From CAVTAV01 sp963732795 (GTDB taxonomy: Bacteria > Pseudomonadota > Alphaproteobacteria > CAVTAV01), in the NCBI GenBank assembly GCA_963732795.1, contig CAVTAV010000011.1:62001-126000 (forward strand): 64,000 bases of DNA, given 5' to 3'. A program made the position numbers and the translations under genes. Below the pieces are notes generated by a model, which searched no databases, was not told the origin of the DNA, and was given only the letters and a program-made list of their open reading frames with translations. Positions 47,996-58,249 of the stretch are shown here, in pieces; position 1 is the stretch's first letter; the number at the start of each line of letters is the position of its first letter.

Positions 47996-48541
47996 TCAGA
48001 TGGTCGGCGTTTCTTCGCGGATCTCCGGGCTCACGTCCTTCACGCCGGTCTTGAGCGTGTGGAAGGCATGAATCGCCATGGAGATGCCCTGCAGTCCGAT
48101 CAGCAGCGTGAAGACCAACAGCTCGGTCTTGAGCAGGTAGATCGCCTGGATGCCGCTCGTCTCTCGCGAGCCTTCATGCACCGCCCAGGACTGCGCGACG
48201 AACGGCCAGGCCTTCCACCAGAACACGATACAAACGGGCAACAGGAGGAACAGCGAGCCGAACAGATCCACGAGCGCCTTGGTCCGCGGCGAGGCCTCGC
48301 GATAGAACACGTCCACCCGCACATGGCCGTCATGCATCAAGGTATAGGCCGCCGCGATCATGAACACGGTCGCATGCATATAGACGATCAATTCCTGCAC
48401 GAAGATCGAGCTCACGCCGTAGACATAGCGCATAATCACGATCGCGAACTGGACGACGACCATGGCCAGCAGCAGCCAGGACACGGCGCGGCCGATCCTC
48501 TCGTTCATCCAGTCGATCGAATGGGCGAGCTTGCTCAGCAC
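47996..48541 (-). CDS. dctQ: TRAP transporter small permease
   Basis: 181 residues with four membrane helices: AVSWLLLAMVVVQFAIVIMRY, ELIVYMHATVFMIAAAYTLMHDGHVRVDVFY (motif: YTLMHDGHVRVDVFY), ALVDLFGSLFLLLPVCIVFWW and ELLVFTLLIGLQGISMAIH. The HVRVD motif is the family signature. It forms the membrane complex with the large permease 17 bases downstream. The solute receptor (DctP type) that normally completes the system is not encoded nearby. Confidence 0.9.
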   Translation of the reverse strand: MLSKLAHSIDWMNERIGRAVSWLLLAMVVVQFAIVIMRYVYGVSSIFVQELIVYMHATVFMIAAAYTLMHDGHVRVDVFYREASPRTKALVDLFGSLFLLLPVCIVFWWKAWPFVAQSWAVHEGSRETSGIQAIYLLKTELLVFTLLIGLQGISMAIHAFHTLKTGVKDVSPEIREETPTI

Positions 48542-48688
48542 GGGCCACCGGCCGGCAGCGCGGCTCCCTCGAATTGGCGGCGTGACGTCATGATCCCCCT
48601 CAAACGGTCGATCGTTCCCCGCGGCCGCACCCCAAGATGCGGCCTCCTGTCCGATAGCGGCTCCCTCCCGTCGCCGGTGAAGGAGCGC

Positions 48689-49432
48689 CTACGGCTTCAT
48701 CCTTTTCCAGCCGTCCTGGGTGAGTTGGTCCATCGGTTGGTAGATGGTCTTATAAGCCATCTTTTTGCAATCGGCGATCCAATAGCCGAGATAGACATAG
48801 GGCAGGCCGAGCCGCCGGGCATAGTCGATATGGCTCAGCACGACGTAATTGCCAAGCCCCCGCGCCTTCTCGGCCGGATCGAAGAAGCTGTAGACCAGCG
48901 AAAGTCCGTCCGCCAGCACGTCCGTCAGGCAGGCCGCCATGAGCTTGCCCTTGTGCTCGTCGGACCCTTCGGGGGGAACCTGGCGGTATTCGATGATACG
49001 CGAATCGATCGGGCTCGATTCGATCATCGAGGCGAAGTCGATCGCATCCATATGGGTCATGCCGCCGTCGGGATGGCGCTGGCGGAGATAGCGCTTCAGG
49101 AGCATGAACTGCTCCTCGGACGCCCAGGCCGGCGCCTCGGCCATCTCCAGGTCGCTGTTCTTCGCGATCACCCGCTTCATCGAGCGGATCGGCTCGAACT
49201 CGTTGACCCGCACCCTGACCGAAACGCAGCACTGGCAATCCTCGCAGGCCGGGCGGTAAGCGACGTTCTGGCTGCGCCGGAAGCCGATCAGGGTCAGCGC
49301 GTCGTTGAGGGCCTGGGCTTCGTCGCCCTTGAGCTCGGTGAAGACCTTGCGCTCCACACGCCCCGGCAAATAAGGGCACGGCCCGGCCGGCGTGACATAG
49401 AATCTCGGAAATCGGTTGGAGTGGAGTGTCAA
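48689..49432 (-). CDS. bpt: Aspartate/glutamate leucyltransferase Bpt (N-end rule)
   Basis: Attaches leucine to proteins with N-terminal Asp or Glu, marking them for ClpAP via ClpS. ATE-family motifs: YVTPAGPCPYLPGR and the cysteine-rich ACEDCQCCVSVRV at the N-terminus, GNYVVLSHIDYARRLGLPYVYLGYWI (key part PYVYLGYWIADCKKM) and YKTIYQP at the C-terminus. 247 residues, the usual size. No frameshift. The first 250 residues start at ATG 49432. Confidence 0.92.
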   Translation of the reverse strand: MTLHSNRFPRFYVTPAGPCPYLPGRVERKVFTELKGDEAQALNDALTLIGFRRSQNVAYRPACEDCQCCVSVRVRVNEFEPIRSMKRVIAKNSDLEMAEAPAWASEEQFMLLKRYLRQRHPDGGMTHMDAIDFASMIESSPIDSRIIEYRQVPPEGSDEHKGKLMAACLTDVLADGLSLVYSFFDPAEKARGLGNYVVLSHIDYARRLGLPYVYLGYWIADCKKMAYKTIYQPMDQLTQDGWKRMKP

Positions 49433-49538
49433 ATCGGCGACCTCAACACGTTACTCTCGGAACTCGACTAGATAATGTAACACAAATGTCGGGCTGTGCG
49501 ATGAGGTTGATTACGGTTTCGCCTGAAATAGCTAATAG

Positions 49539-51385
49539 CTACAGCCCGTAATACCAGGGCGCGAACAGCGAGAAGGTCAGCCACAGGATCACCAGAAGCG
49601 GAACGCCGGCACGGATGAAGTCGCTGAACCGGTAGTGGCCCGGCCCCATGACCAGAAGATTGGTCTGGTAGCCGACCGGCGTTGCGAACGAGCAGTTCGA
49701 GGCGAAAATCACCGCATAGGCGAAAATCCTGGGATCGCAGCCGACCTTGACGGCGATGCCATAGGCGATCGGCGTGAACAGCACCGCGCAGGCGTTGTTG
49801 CTCAGCACATTGGTCATCAGCGCGACGAGCAGGAAGAAGGCCGACAGCGTCACCGCGCCCCCGTCGCCGTCGACGACCCCGACCAGGAGATCGGCGAGAT
49901 AGGCCGCGCCGTGGGTCGCTTCGAGCGCCGCGCCCATGGCGAGGGCCGCGCCGACAATCATCATGATGCGCCGGTCGATGGCGCGGAATGCCTGGTGCAC
50001 GTTGAGGCAGCCGGTCATGATCATCAGGGTCACGCCGATCAGGGAGGCGATCACGATCGGCACCATGTCCGTCGCGGAGGCGGCCACCACGCCGGCAAAG
50101 ATCATGAGGGCCCGGGCGGCCCGCTGCACCGCCGGCACCTCGCTCGACGAGCCCTCCACCAGAATGACGTCGCGCTCGACCCGTAACCGACCGACATCGT
50201 CGCGCTTGCCGAGGAGCAAAAGCCCGTCGCCCGCCTCGAGCCGGATCTTCTTGAAGTCGGTGCGTATCATCTTGGACCGGCGCTGCACGCCGAGAATGAT
50301 GCAGCCGGTACGGGCGTGGAACGCGATCTGGCCCACCGTGCGGCCCTCGATGCGCGAGGCCGGGGCCACGATGGCCTCGACCAGGATGCGGTCGCCGATC
50401 GGCATGACCTGGGTTTCGCCGCCGTCCTCCGGCAGCTCGCTCACGCCCTGGATGACGCCGGGATAGTTGGCGATCAGGTCGGTCAGCGCCTTGCGTGTCG
50501 CAGCGACGATGACGGCGTCGCCGGGCTGCAGGATCACGTCGTCGATCAGCGGCAGGAGCACCACGTCGCCACGCTGGATCATCTGCACCGTGACCTCGGG
50601 CAGCTTGACGAACATGCCCGCGACCGAGAACTCGCCGACCAGCGGACCGTCCGGCTTGACGTCGATCTGGGCGATGAAATGCCGCCCGCTCGCGCCGACC
50701 AAGGTGCCTGCGAGCGAGGCGCGGTCCGGGAGCAGGTAGGGCACGATGAAGATGACATAAAGGAAGCCGACCCCGGCGAGGACGAGGGCCGGCACCGCGA
50801 AATCGAAGAAGCCGATCTGGATGCCGCTCACCCGCTCGAACGCGCCCTCGACCAGCATGTTCGTGCTGGAGCCGATCAGGGTCGTGATGCCGCCGAGGAT
50901 CGCCGCATAGCTCATCGGAATCATGACCTTGGACGGCGACGAGTCGCATCTTGTCCACGATCACCGCCATGATCGGGATGAAGATCACGACCACCGGCGT
51001 GTGAATTCATGAAACCGCTGACCGCGGCGGCGATCAGCAGGGTGATGGCGACCGCGAAGCGCGGGTTGGGGCCGATATGCTTCACCAGCGCGCCGATCGG
51101 GCCGTTGAGCGCGCCGGTCTGGATCATGCCTTGGCCGATCACCAGGAGCGCGAGGACGGCGATCAGCGCGGGGTTCGCGAAGCCCACCAGCAGCGCCTGG
51201 GCGTCGAGCAGGTTCCGGCCGTCCGGTCCCGTGACCGGGAAGAAATGGAAAAAGACGAGAAGGAAGCCGATCAGGCCGATCGAGGTGAGTTCGAGCGAAA
51301 ATTTCTCCGCTGCGTAACACCCGACCGCGATGAGGATGGCGATGAAGGTCACCACCATCTGGAGCGTCAGGCCATCAGGGATCAA
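49539..51385 (-). CDS. SLC13-family carrier with two RCK_C domains (two frameshifts)
   Basis: About 615 residues: N-terminal helices (VVTFIAILIAVGCYA, LIGFLLVFFHFF, ALLVGFANPALIAVLALLVIGQG) and the first SLC13 half with GFMN-STPVVVIFIPIMA and ILGGITTLIGSSTNMLVEG. Two TrkA_C/RCK_C domains follow (about residues 215–380: GDVVLLPLIDDVILQPGDAVIV and KKIRLEAGDGLLLLGKRDD), then the second half with MTNVLSNNACAVLFTPIA and GYQTNLLVMGPGHY. It moves anions, such as dicarboxylate or sulfate, with sodium. Frame breaks lie near 51006 and near 50943 (GACTC site); correcting both gives one continuous family member. Confidence 0.85.
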
Positions 51386-51610
51386 ACGACCGCCTCCCCG
51401 TAGGCCGCCCGGCCGCCGTCCGAGCCGCCGCCCACGCCGACGTTCCTACACGCACGGTTACCGCCCGCATCCCGCCGAATGACCTGTCCATAACCCCCTC
51501 AAGATTAGAGGGATATGATGGAGCCTGAACGGGCCGTTGCCAAGAGGGACGGCGGCATGGGGTATGCAAAGGGGCCGTGCACCCCATACGGCAGACCGGA
51601 GGCTCGTATG

Positions 51611-52503
51611 TTACCGATAGCTCGGCGGCAGAACGGGGGCCTCACGCAGCAGCGTAATCGAGATGCGGCGGTTTGACGGGAGCGTCGGGTCTTCCGGGAA
51701 CAGCGGCTCGGTGTCGGCCATGCCTTTGACTTCGGCGATGCGCGAGGCGGGGACGCCGGATTCCAGAAGCACGCGGCGGCTGGCGTTGGCGCGGTCGCTG
51801 GAGAGCTCCCAGTTGGAATAGTTCGCGCGGCCGACGAAGGGTTTCGAGTCCGTGTGGCCGGCGATCGAGATGCGGTTCGGCAGCTTCAGGATGATCTTGG
51901 CGACGAGCTGAAGGATCTGTTTGGTGCGGGGCAGGGGCTCGGCGCTGCCGGACTGGAACATCGACTTGCGGTCCTGATCGACGATCTGGATGCGCATGCC
52001 TTCGGGCGTGCGGTCGATGATCAGGTTGTCGGCGAATTGCTTGAGATTCGGCGTGTTCTGGATCGCCTGGGTCAGCTCCTTCTCGGCGTCCTTGAACATC
52101 TGCTCTTCGCGCTCGGCGATGGCCTTGTTGATCTCGTTGTCGTCGGGTTTCTGCGGCGTGGCGTTTGCGTGTTGTCGTTTGCGTTGCTGCTCGGTGCGGG
52201 CGGCGCGAGCGTGACGACGACCGAGCCCGAGGATTGCGCGCCGTTGTCCGAGGTGACGGAATTGCCGCCGAGCACGCCGTTCGCGCCGCTGGTGCTCTTG
52301 CTGGCGAAGGTCGGCGCGAAATAGTCGGCGATGCCTTCCTTCTGCTCCTCGGTCGTGGCGCTCAACAGCCACAGCAGCAGGAAGAACGCCATCATCGCGG
52401 TCACGAAGTCGGCATAGGCGAGCTTCCAGGCGCCGCCATGGTGACCATGGTCGCCGCCCTTCTTGATCTTCTTGATGATGAGCGGGGGCTGGTTGTCGGC
52501 CAT
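51611..52503 (-). CDS. motB: Flagellar stator protein MotB (frameshifted)
   Basis: Residues 1–80: MADNQPPLIIKKIKKGGDHGHHGGAWKLAYADFVTAMMAFFLLLWLL, with the proton-carrying aspartate in YADFVTAMMAFF, directly before the single membrane helix. The C-terminal half is the OmpA-like peptidoglycan-binding domain (KLPNRISIAGHTDSKPF, SSDRANASRRVLLESGVP, NRRISITLLRE). The frame breaks near 52165 in a low-complexity linker; adding one base restores it. Total about 297 residues. It is 10 bases downstream of motA, as expected. Confidence 0.9.
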
Positions 52504-52513
52504 GGGTCAGCCG

Positions 52514-53376
52514 TCAGACCGGAAGGACCGCGTTCACCGCCTCGTCCAGCTCGTCGAAGCTCGGCCGCTCATGGGAGTAACAGCGTCTTGCGCGCGAATT
52601 CGACCGACACCGCCGGTGCGCAGCCCTGGAGATGGGCGAGGAAGCCGGCCTTCAGGCACTCGTAATATTTGCCTTCGGCATTGGCGTAATTGTCCAGGCT
52701 GCGCGAGATCGGCGTGATCAGGCCGTAGGACATCAGAATGCCGAAGAACGTGCCGACCAGCGCCGCGCCGATCAGCTCGCCGAGAACGGCGGGCGGCTCG
52801 TCGATGCTGCCCATGGTGGTGATGACGCCCAGAACCGCCGCGACGATACCGAAAGCGGGCAAGCGCGTCGCCAAGCGTCGCGATGGCGTTGACGACGGCA
52901 TGCTGCTTCCTTGTGATGGGTTTCCAGATCCTCGTTCATGAGGTCCTCGATCACATGGGGGTTTTCCGTGCCCATGGTGAGGAGCCGCATGTAGTCGCAG
53001 AGGAACGTCACCGCATGGTGGTTCTTGAGGAACAGTCGGATAGTTGGAGAAGAGCGTGCTCTCTTCCGGGTTCTCGATATGCGCCTCGATGGCCAGAAGA
53101 CCCTTCGAGCGGATCAGCTTGAACATCGAATACATCAGGGTCAGCAGCTCGAGATAGGACGTCCTTGTTGAAGGGCGTGCCCTTCATGACCCGGCCGACA
53201 TGCTTGCCGGTCGCGGCGAGCACGGGCTTGGGATTGCTGATGACGAACGCGCCGATGCCGGCGCCCAGAATGATCAGGAATTCGAACGGCTGAAACAGCA
53301 CGGCGGCGCTGCCATGCGGCAAATAGCCGCCCAGCACCGAGCCGAAGACGATCAAAAATCCGATAATGAAGAACAT
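52514..53376 (-). CDS. motA: Flagellar stator protein MotA (five frameshifts)
   Basis: About 287 residues, the size of alphaproteobacterial MotA. Pieces recovered in order: MFFIIGFLIVFGSVLGGYLP; FNKDSYLELLTLMYSMFKL; ESTLFSNYPTVLKNHHAVTFLCDYMRLLTMG (part: NHHAVTFLCDYMRLL); NAIATLGDALPAFGIVAAVLGVITTMGS; GALVGTFFGILMSYGLITPIS-like VGTFFGILMSYGLITP; and the tail SHERPSFDELDEAVNAV. Breaks lie near 53160 (at a GACTC), 53033, 52900, 52858 and 52580. The start ATG at 53376 and stop at 52514 fit exactly. Forms the proton channel with MotB. No other flagellar gene is in the window. Confidence 0.85.
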
Positions 53377-53491
53377 ATCGTTCGTGCCGAACCGCCGCGC
53401 CGGAAACCTGTTGAAATGGCCCAAGAATCCCACTTTCGCACGGGGGGCCGCATATCCGGTTGATCTTCGCGGGACGAGGTTAAGATTGCGT

Positions 53492-54367
53492 TTAGTCTGC
53501 GGGGTCCTCGGGGGGCTCGCCAGGGGCCTCGGCCGCAGGTTCGGGCGTTTCGCCGAACCGCCAGAGAAGGAGCCGGGTCTGGCGACCGTCGCCGACCTCG
53601 ACGACTGTCGTCCGGGGCGTGGTCCGGCACTTCGAAGGAATTGCTGATCAGAAGCGCGCCGGACTTCATCTCGGCCTTCGGGCCTTCTCGTAAAGCGCCG
53701 CCATCGGCGCCGGCGAGAGGAAGCAATAGGCGATGTCGTAATCCGCGAGCGAATGATCCCACAGCGATCCGAAGTCGATCCGGGCGTTCCGCCGGTTGGC
53801 GAGCCAAAGTCTCAAGCTGGCAAGGGCATAAGGCAGCGGCGCGGATTCGATACCGACGAATTCCGCCTCGGGATGGCGGCGGGAGAGCGGGCCGAGCACG
53901 CTCGCCAGGCCGCAGCCGATATCGACGAAACGGAAGGTCTGCGCCTTCGGCAGCAGCGCATCGATGGCGTCGATGGTGCGGCGGTTGGTGAGATAGAGCG
54001 GCACGCGCTCGCCGAGGGTGTTCCAGAACACGACGGCCAGGAGCACGACGATCGCAAGATAGACCCAGGCCGGCGTGCTCGATTGATGGAGGGCGAGGCC
54101 GGCGGGCGGCAAGGCGATCTGAAGCACCAGCCACCAGCGGGCGAGCCCGATGAAATGGGAGATCAGGGCGGCGGCAACGCCCTGTACGATCAGCACGCCG
54201 AGCAGCGGCACGCCGACCCGCATGGTGCCGCCGATCCAGATCGCCGCCGGCCAGACGATGATAAGGGCGATGATCTGGGCGGCAACCGCGAGGAAAATCG
54301 GCGGAATTCGATCGAAAAACGAGCGTCGAGCTCGGTCGGAGCGTTGGCCGCAGAAGACGCGCCGCAT
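53492..54367 (-). CDS. Membrane-anchored class I SAM methyltransferase (two frameshifts)
   Basis: About four N-terminal membrane helices (PPIFLAVAAQIIALIIVWPAA, PLLGVLIVQGVAAALISHFI, WWLVLQIALPPAGLAL, WVYLAIVVLLAVVFW) are followed by a Rossmann methyltransferase: FRFVDIGCGLASVLGPL (SAM motif I), AEFVGIESAPLPYALA (motif II), ADYDIAYCFLSP. The tail GALLISNSFEVPDHAPD and GDGRQTRLLLWRFGE is recovered after correcting breaks near 53690 and 53605; the stop is at 53492. The substrate is unknown. The start is unclear: there is no stop in any frame between hemB and this gene, and the listed ATG lies inside the hemB end. Confidence 0.72.
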
Positions 54368-55351
54368 CGAGCGCGAAATAGGTCAAAATGCCGGCCGCTC
54401 CGGCGCGCTTGAAGGAAATCAGCGTCTCCATCATCACCGAATCCTTGTCGAGCCAGCCTTCCTTGGCCGCCGCCATCAGCATCGCGTATTCGCCGCTCAC
54501 CTGATAGACGAAGGTCGGCATGCGGAAGGCGTCGTGCACCAGCCGAACGATGTCGAGATAGGGCAGGCCCGGCTTCACCATCACCATGTCCGCGCCCTCG
54601 GAGATGTCGAGCGCGACCTCGCGCAGCGCCTCGTCCGAGTTGGCGGGATCCATCTGATAGGTTTTCTTGTCGGAGCCGAGATTGGCCGAGGTGCCGACCG
54701 CGTCGCGGAACGGCCAATAGAAGGCCGAGGCGTATTTCGCGGCATAGGCCATGATCATGGTGTTCCGGCGGCCGGCGGCCTCCAAGCGCCTTGCGGATCG
54801 CGCCGACGCGGCCGTCCATCATATCGGAGGGCGCCACGATGTCGCAGCCCGCCTCGGCCTGACACAGCGCCTGCTTGACCAGGACCTCCAGCGTCTCGTC
54901 GTTCAGGATGTGCGCCATTCAGGAAGAGACCGTCATGGCCGTGGGTCGTGTAGGGATCGAGCGCGACGTCGCACATGATCCCGATCCGGGGCACTTCCGC
55001 CTTGATCGCCCGAACCGCCCGGCAGGCGAGGTTCTCCGGATTGCAGGCCTCGCGGCCGTCATCCGTCTTGAGATTGGCCGGCGTGTTGGGAAAGAGCGCG
55101 ATGGCGGGAATGCCGGCCTCTGCGGCTTCGGCGGCAAGGCGCACCGCCATGTCGACGGTGTGGCGCTCGACGCCGGGCATCGACGGCACCGGCTCGCGCT
55201 TGCCTTCGCCCTCGATCAGGAACATCGGCAGGATCAGATCCGACGGGTTCAGGTGATGCTCGGCGACCAGCCGCCGCGACCAATCGGCGGACCGGACCCG
55301 CCGCATTCGGGTGGTCGGAAAGGCCGGATGGGGACGATGGGTCTCGGACAT
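54340..55351 (-). CDS. hemB: Delta-aminolevulinic acid dehydratase HemB (two frameshifts, no clear stop)
   Basis: Porphobilinogen synthase, the second step of haem synthesis. From ATG 55351: MSETHRPHPAFPTTRMRR, then SDLILPMFLIEGEG, AIALFPNTPANLK, MCDVALDPYTTHGHDG; the middle piece is AEAGCDIVAPSDMMDGRVGAIR; the last piece AYAAKYASAFYWPFRDA includes the Schiff-base lysine region MVKPGLPYLD and ends GILTYFALDAARLL. Breaks lie near 54916 and 54784. The C-terminal coordinate is set where family similarity ends; reading then runs into the methyltransferase without a stop. hemA is 3.6 kb away. Confidence 0.88.
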
Positions 55352-55466
55352 GGGCCGGCACCATGCCCCAACTCCGGCCGGGCTTCCAGGGGTTTTTGGC
55401 TGACTCGGACCGGCAGGTGCCGCTATAAGACGTTGGATCGACAGCAAAGCTCGAGGGAGGCGAACC

Positions 55467-56450
55467 GTGCAAAAGTCCCTTGGTTCAGTGCTTTTTGTCG
55501 CGTTTTTTCTGATTTCGGGTGCGAGTTTCGCGGCGGACGCGCCGGGAACCGAAGATCATCCGCTTATTTCCCGCTATCCCGGCGCCGAAATCCGCTGGCA
55601 GGACGTCCAAGCCTATCAGGATTATCGCCTCGCGGTCGGGCCGCAGACCGGCTACCGCAAGATCGACGATTGGGTCGAGACCGCCGGCCGCATGACCCGG
55701 ACCTATTACGAAATCACCGGCGAAAAGACGAGCTCGGAGCTCTATCAGAACTATCGCAACGCGCTCGACGATGCCGGCTTCGAGATCATCGCTCAGGGCA
55801 TGCGCGACGACAGCCGCCCCTCCCAGGAGATCGGCGGGCGCACCTGGATGGGTACCTATTACCGCTCCAACGCCATTACCGCGCGCAGCGGTGAAGTCCG
55901 CCTGCTCAACGGCAGCGCGACGAGCGGCGGGTCGGGCTTCGTCGCGGGCAAGCTCGAACGCGCCGAGGGCACGGTCTATGTCGCGGTCGCGGTTACGCAA
56001 TATTCGAAAGATGTGGTGACCGCCCTTGTCGACGTGATCGAGGAAGAGGCGCTCAAGGACGACCTAATCGCGGTCGATGCCGACGCCATGTCCAAGGGCA
56101 TCGACGTCTACGGAAAGATTGCGCTTTACGGCATCTTCTTCGATCACGACAAGGCGACCATCAAGCCGGAATCGAAAGCCGCGCTGGACGAGATCGCCAA
56201 GCTTCTCCAAGCGCGGCCCAAGCTTGCGCTCTTTGTCGTCGGACACACCGACATGACCGGCTCGCTCGATTACAACGTCACGCTTTCGAAGGCCCGCGCG
56301 GAATCGGTGGTGAAGGCGCTGGTCGACGACTACGGCATCGCGCGGAGCCGTCTGACCGCCCACGGCGTTGGTCCCCTGGCGCCGGTATTTACCAACGGGT
56401 CCGAGCCCGGCCGCGCCAAGAACCGCCGCGTCGAGCTGGTCGAGCGATAG
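55467..56450 (+). CDS. OmpA-family outer-membrane-associated protein
   Basis: GTG start at 55467. A signal peptide (VLFVAFFLISGASFAADA) is followed by an N-terminal domain of about 180 residues (HPLISRYPGAEIRWQDVQAYQDYRL, quoted as HPLISRYPGAEIRWQ; YYEITGEKTSSELYQNYRNAL) resembling DUF4892. The C-terminal OmpA domain spans about 205–327 (GIALYGIFFDHDKATIKPES, VVGHTDMTGSLDYNVTLSKAR, SRLTAHGVG, NRRVELVER) and binds peptidoglycan. 327 residues, complete. It is divergent from hemB, whose start is 115 bases away. Confidence 0.85.
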   Translation: MQKSLGSVLFVAFFLISGASFAADAPGTEDHPLISRYPGAEIRWQDVQAYQDYRLAVGPQTGYRKIDDWVETAGRMTRTYYEITGEKTSSELYQNYRNALDDAGFEIIAQGMRDDSRPSQEIGGRTWMGTYYRSNAITARSGEVRLLNGSATSGGSGFVAGKLERAEGTVYVAVAVTQYSKDVVTALVDVIEEEALKDDLIAVDADAMSKGIDVYGKIALYGIFFDHDKATIKPESKAALDEIAKLLQARPKLALFVVGHTDMTGSLDYNVTLSKARAESVVKALVDDYGIARSRLTAHGVGPLAPVFTNGSEPGRAKNRRVELVER

Positions 56451-56563
56451 CCGTCCCGCCCGGCCTGTAACATTTTGAAATATATTGCGTATTGCGGAGC
56501 TGCGCCGCCGATTGTTAAGTATTGTGATGCAAATTGTACAATTTGACGGACGAGTCTGCGTAG

Positions 56564-57660
56564 ATGGCGGAAGCAGCGCGCGCTAAGAGCCCCAAAACGG
56601 AGCAATTCCCGTTCGCGAAGGCGAGCGCGCTCATGCGCGACCTCATGACGCCTAATCCCTTGATCTATTGGGCGGATTTCCTGCTCAGCGCCGCTCATCG
56701 GCTGGGGCTCGTTCTATGCCGTCGTGCGGATGCATCACATGATCGTGCCCGAGGTGCTGCTCAGCATCGTCACGGTGCTCGCGCTCTATCGCGCGGTGAT
56801 CTTCACCCATGAGCTCGCCCATCTGAAAAAGGGCACGTTCGGCCTGTTCCGCTGGGTCTGGAACCTGACCTGCGGCTTTCCGCTGATGGTGCCGAGCTTC
56901 ATCTATCAGGGCGTTCATATCGACCATCACCGCAAGGATATCTACGGCACCGACGAGGACGGCGAATATCTGCCTTTCGCCACCAATCCGCAGCGGGAGA
57001 TCGTCGCCTATCTGGCGCAGTCCTTCATCCTGCCGTTGGTGTTGTTCGGCCGCTTCGTGTTCCTGACGCCGGTGTCCTATTTCTTCCCCGGCATCCGGAA
57101 ATGGGCCTGGTCGCATGCTTCCTCGATGAAGATCGACATGTCCTATCTCCGCGAGCCGGAGACGGTGCGGGACGATCCGACCTGGCGGATCCAGGAATTC
57201 GCTGACCTTCGTCTACGGCGCGACGGTGGTCGCGCTGATCGTCGGTCGGCGTGGTGCGGTTCGACGCGCTGCTGCTCTATTGGGTGGTTGGCGCCAGCAT
57301 CATCTTCCTGAACGCGATCCGGACGCTCGCGGCCCATGCCTATCGCAATCCGGTCGGCCGCTCGATGAATCTCACGGATCAGCTTCTGGATTCGGTGACG
57401 ATCCCCGGCAACCGCGTGCTTCACCGCGCTATGGGCGCCGGTCGGCCTGCGCTATCACTCGACCCATCACCTGTTCGCCAACCTGCCCTACCACAATCTC
57501 GGCAAGGCGCATCGCCGGCTGGTCGCGGATCTCGCGGACAACGAGATCTATCTCAAGACCTTGCGCCCGAGCCTGTTCGAGGCGCTGCGCCGGCTCTGGC
57601 AGGAATCCCGCGAGGCCCAGGCCCAGAACGCCGCCGGCCGAAAATCCGCTGACCTCCTGA
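56564..57660 (+). CDS. Fatty acid desaturase (membrane di-iron), five frameshifts
   Basis: Reconstructed from several frames. It starts MAEAARAKSPKTEQFPF. The three histidine boxes are visible: FTHELAHL, GVHIDHHRKDIYG, and RYHSTHHLFANLPYHNLGKAH. Between them lie helices such as LLSIVTVLALYRAVIF and AQSFILPLVLFGRFVF. The breaks are near 56695, 57197 (GAATTCG for GAATCG), 57245, 57424 and 57640; with the last corrected it ends AENPLTS at 57660, four bases from the stop of the convergent gene. About 364 residues. It likely inserts a double bond into a membrane acyl chain or a carotenoid; which is unclear. Confidence 0.82.
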
Positions 57661-57663
57661 CGA

Positions 57664-58026
57664 TTAGAACCAGGCTTCGGGATCGGGGATCGGCGGCCCT
57701 CGGACAGCTTGAGCCAGCCCACCACCACGCGATAGATCGACCAGACATAGACGCAGGTCCAGATCAGGCAGGCGAGAGGGATGCCGATAAAGGTGATCGC
57801 CAGCACCCGAGCGACGGCCCAGGCGATCAGCGCCCATAGGAAAGTCCGGATGATCCAGGTGAAATGGCCTTCCAGGATCGTACCGCGCACGTCCTCGCGC
57901 TTGACGAGGCAGAGGATCGCGCTCACGACGAAGGCGAATGATGGTCACGAAGCCGACTGCGTAGAGGCCATAGGCGATATGGCCCAGGGTCACGTTGGAC
58001 CTTTCCGAATAACGCGTTTCACTCAT
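57664..58026 (-). CDS. DUF4870-like small membrane protein (two compensating frameshifts)
   Basis: 121 residues. It begins MSETRYSERSNVTLGHIAYGLYAVGF, then (after removing one base near 57940) VVSAILCLVKREDVRGTILEGHFTW, two further helices TFLWALIAWAVARVLAITFIGIPLACLIW (part: RVLAITFIGIPLACLIW), and WSIYRVVVGWLKLSEGR; after a second indel near 57690 it ends PIPDPEAWF. The pattern matches small DUF4870 proteins (about 110–120 residues, four helices, PIPDP-W tail). Function unknown. It is convergent with the desaturase. Confidence 0.78.
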   Translation of the reverse strand: MSETRYSERSNVTLGHIAYGLYAVGFVTIIRLRRERDPLPRQARGRARYDPGRPFHLDHPDFPMGADRLGRRSGAGDHLYRHPSRLPDLDLRLCLVDLSRGGGLAQAVRGPPIPDPEAWF

Positions 58027-58249
58027 TCTTGCCTCCCCTCAGACAAGGTGGCCGGCGCTGGCCGCCGCCGGCGGTGGTTCTCCCTCGGCGCCGATCATAC
58101 AGAACCTCCAAGACCTTGGCGAATCGCGGCGCGAGAGCGCCCGGAGGGGCCAGACTTAACGCAATATTAGTGGTGCACCGGTAAGGATCCCGGTGGCCGG
58201 CACAGGGCTGCCGTGGCGCACGGCATCGCCGCCGAAGGGTGAGATCCTC

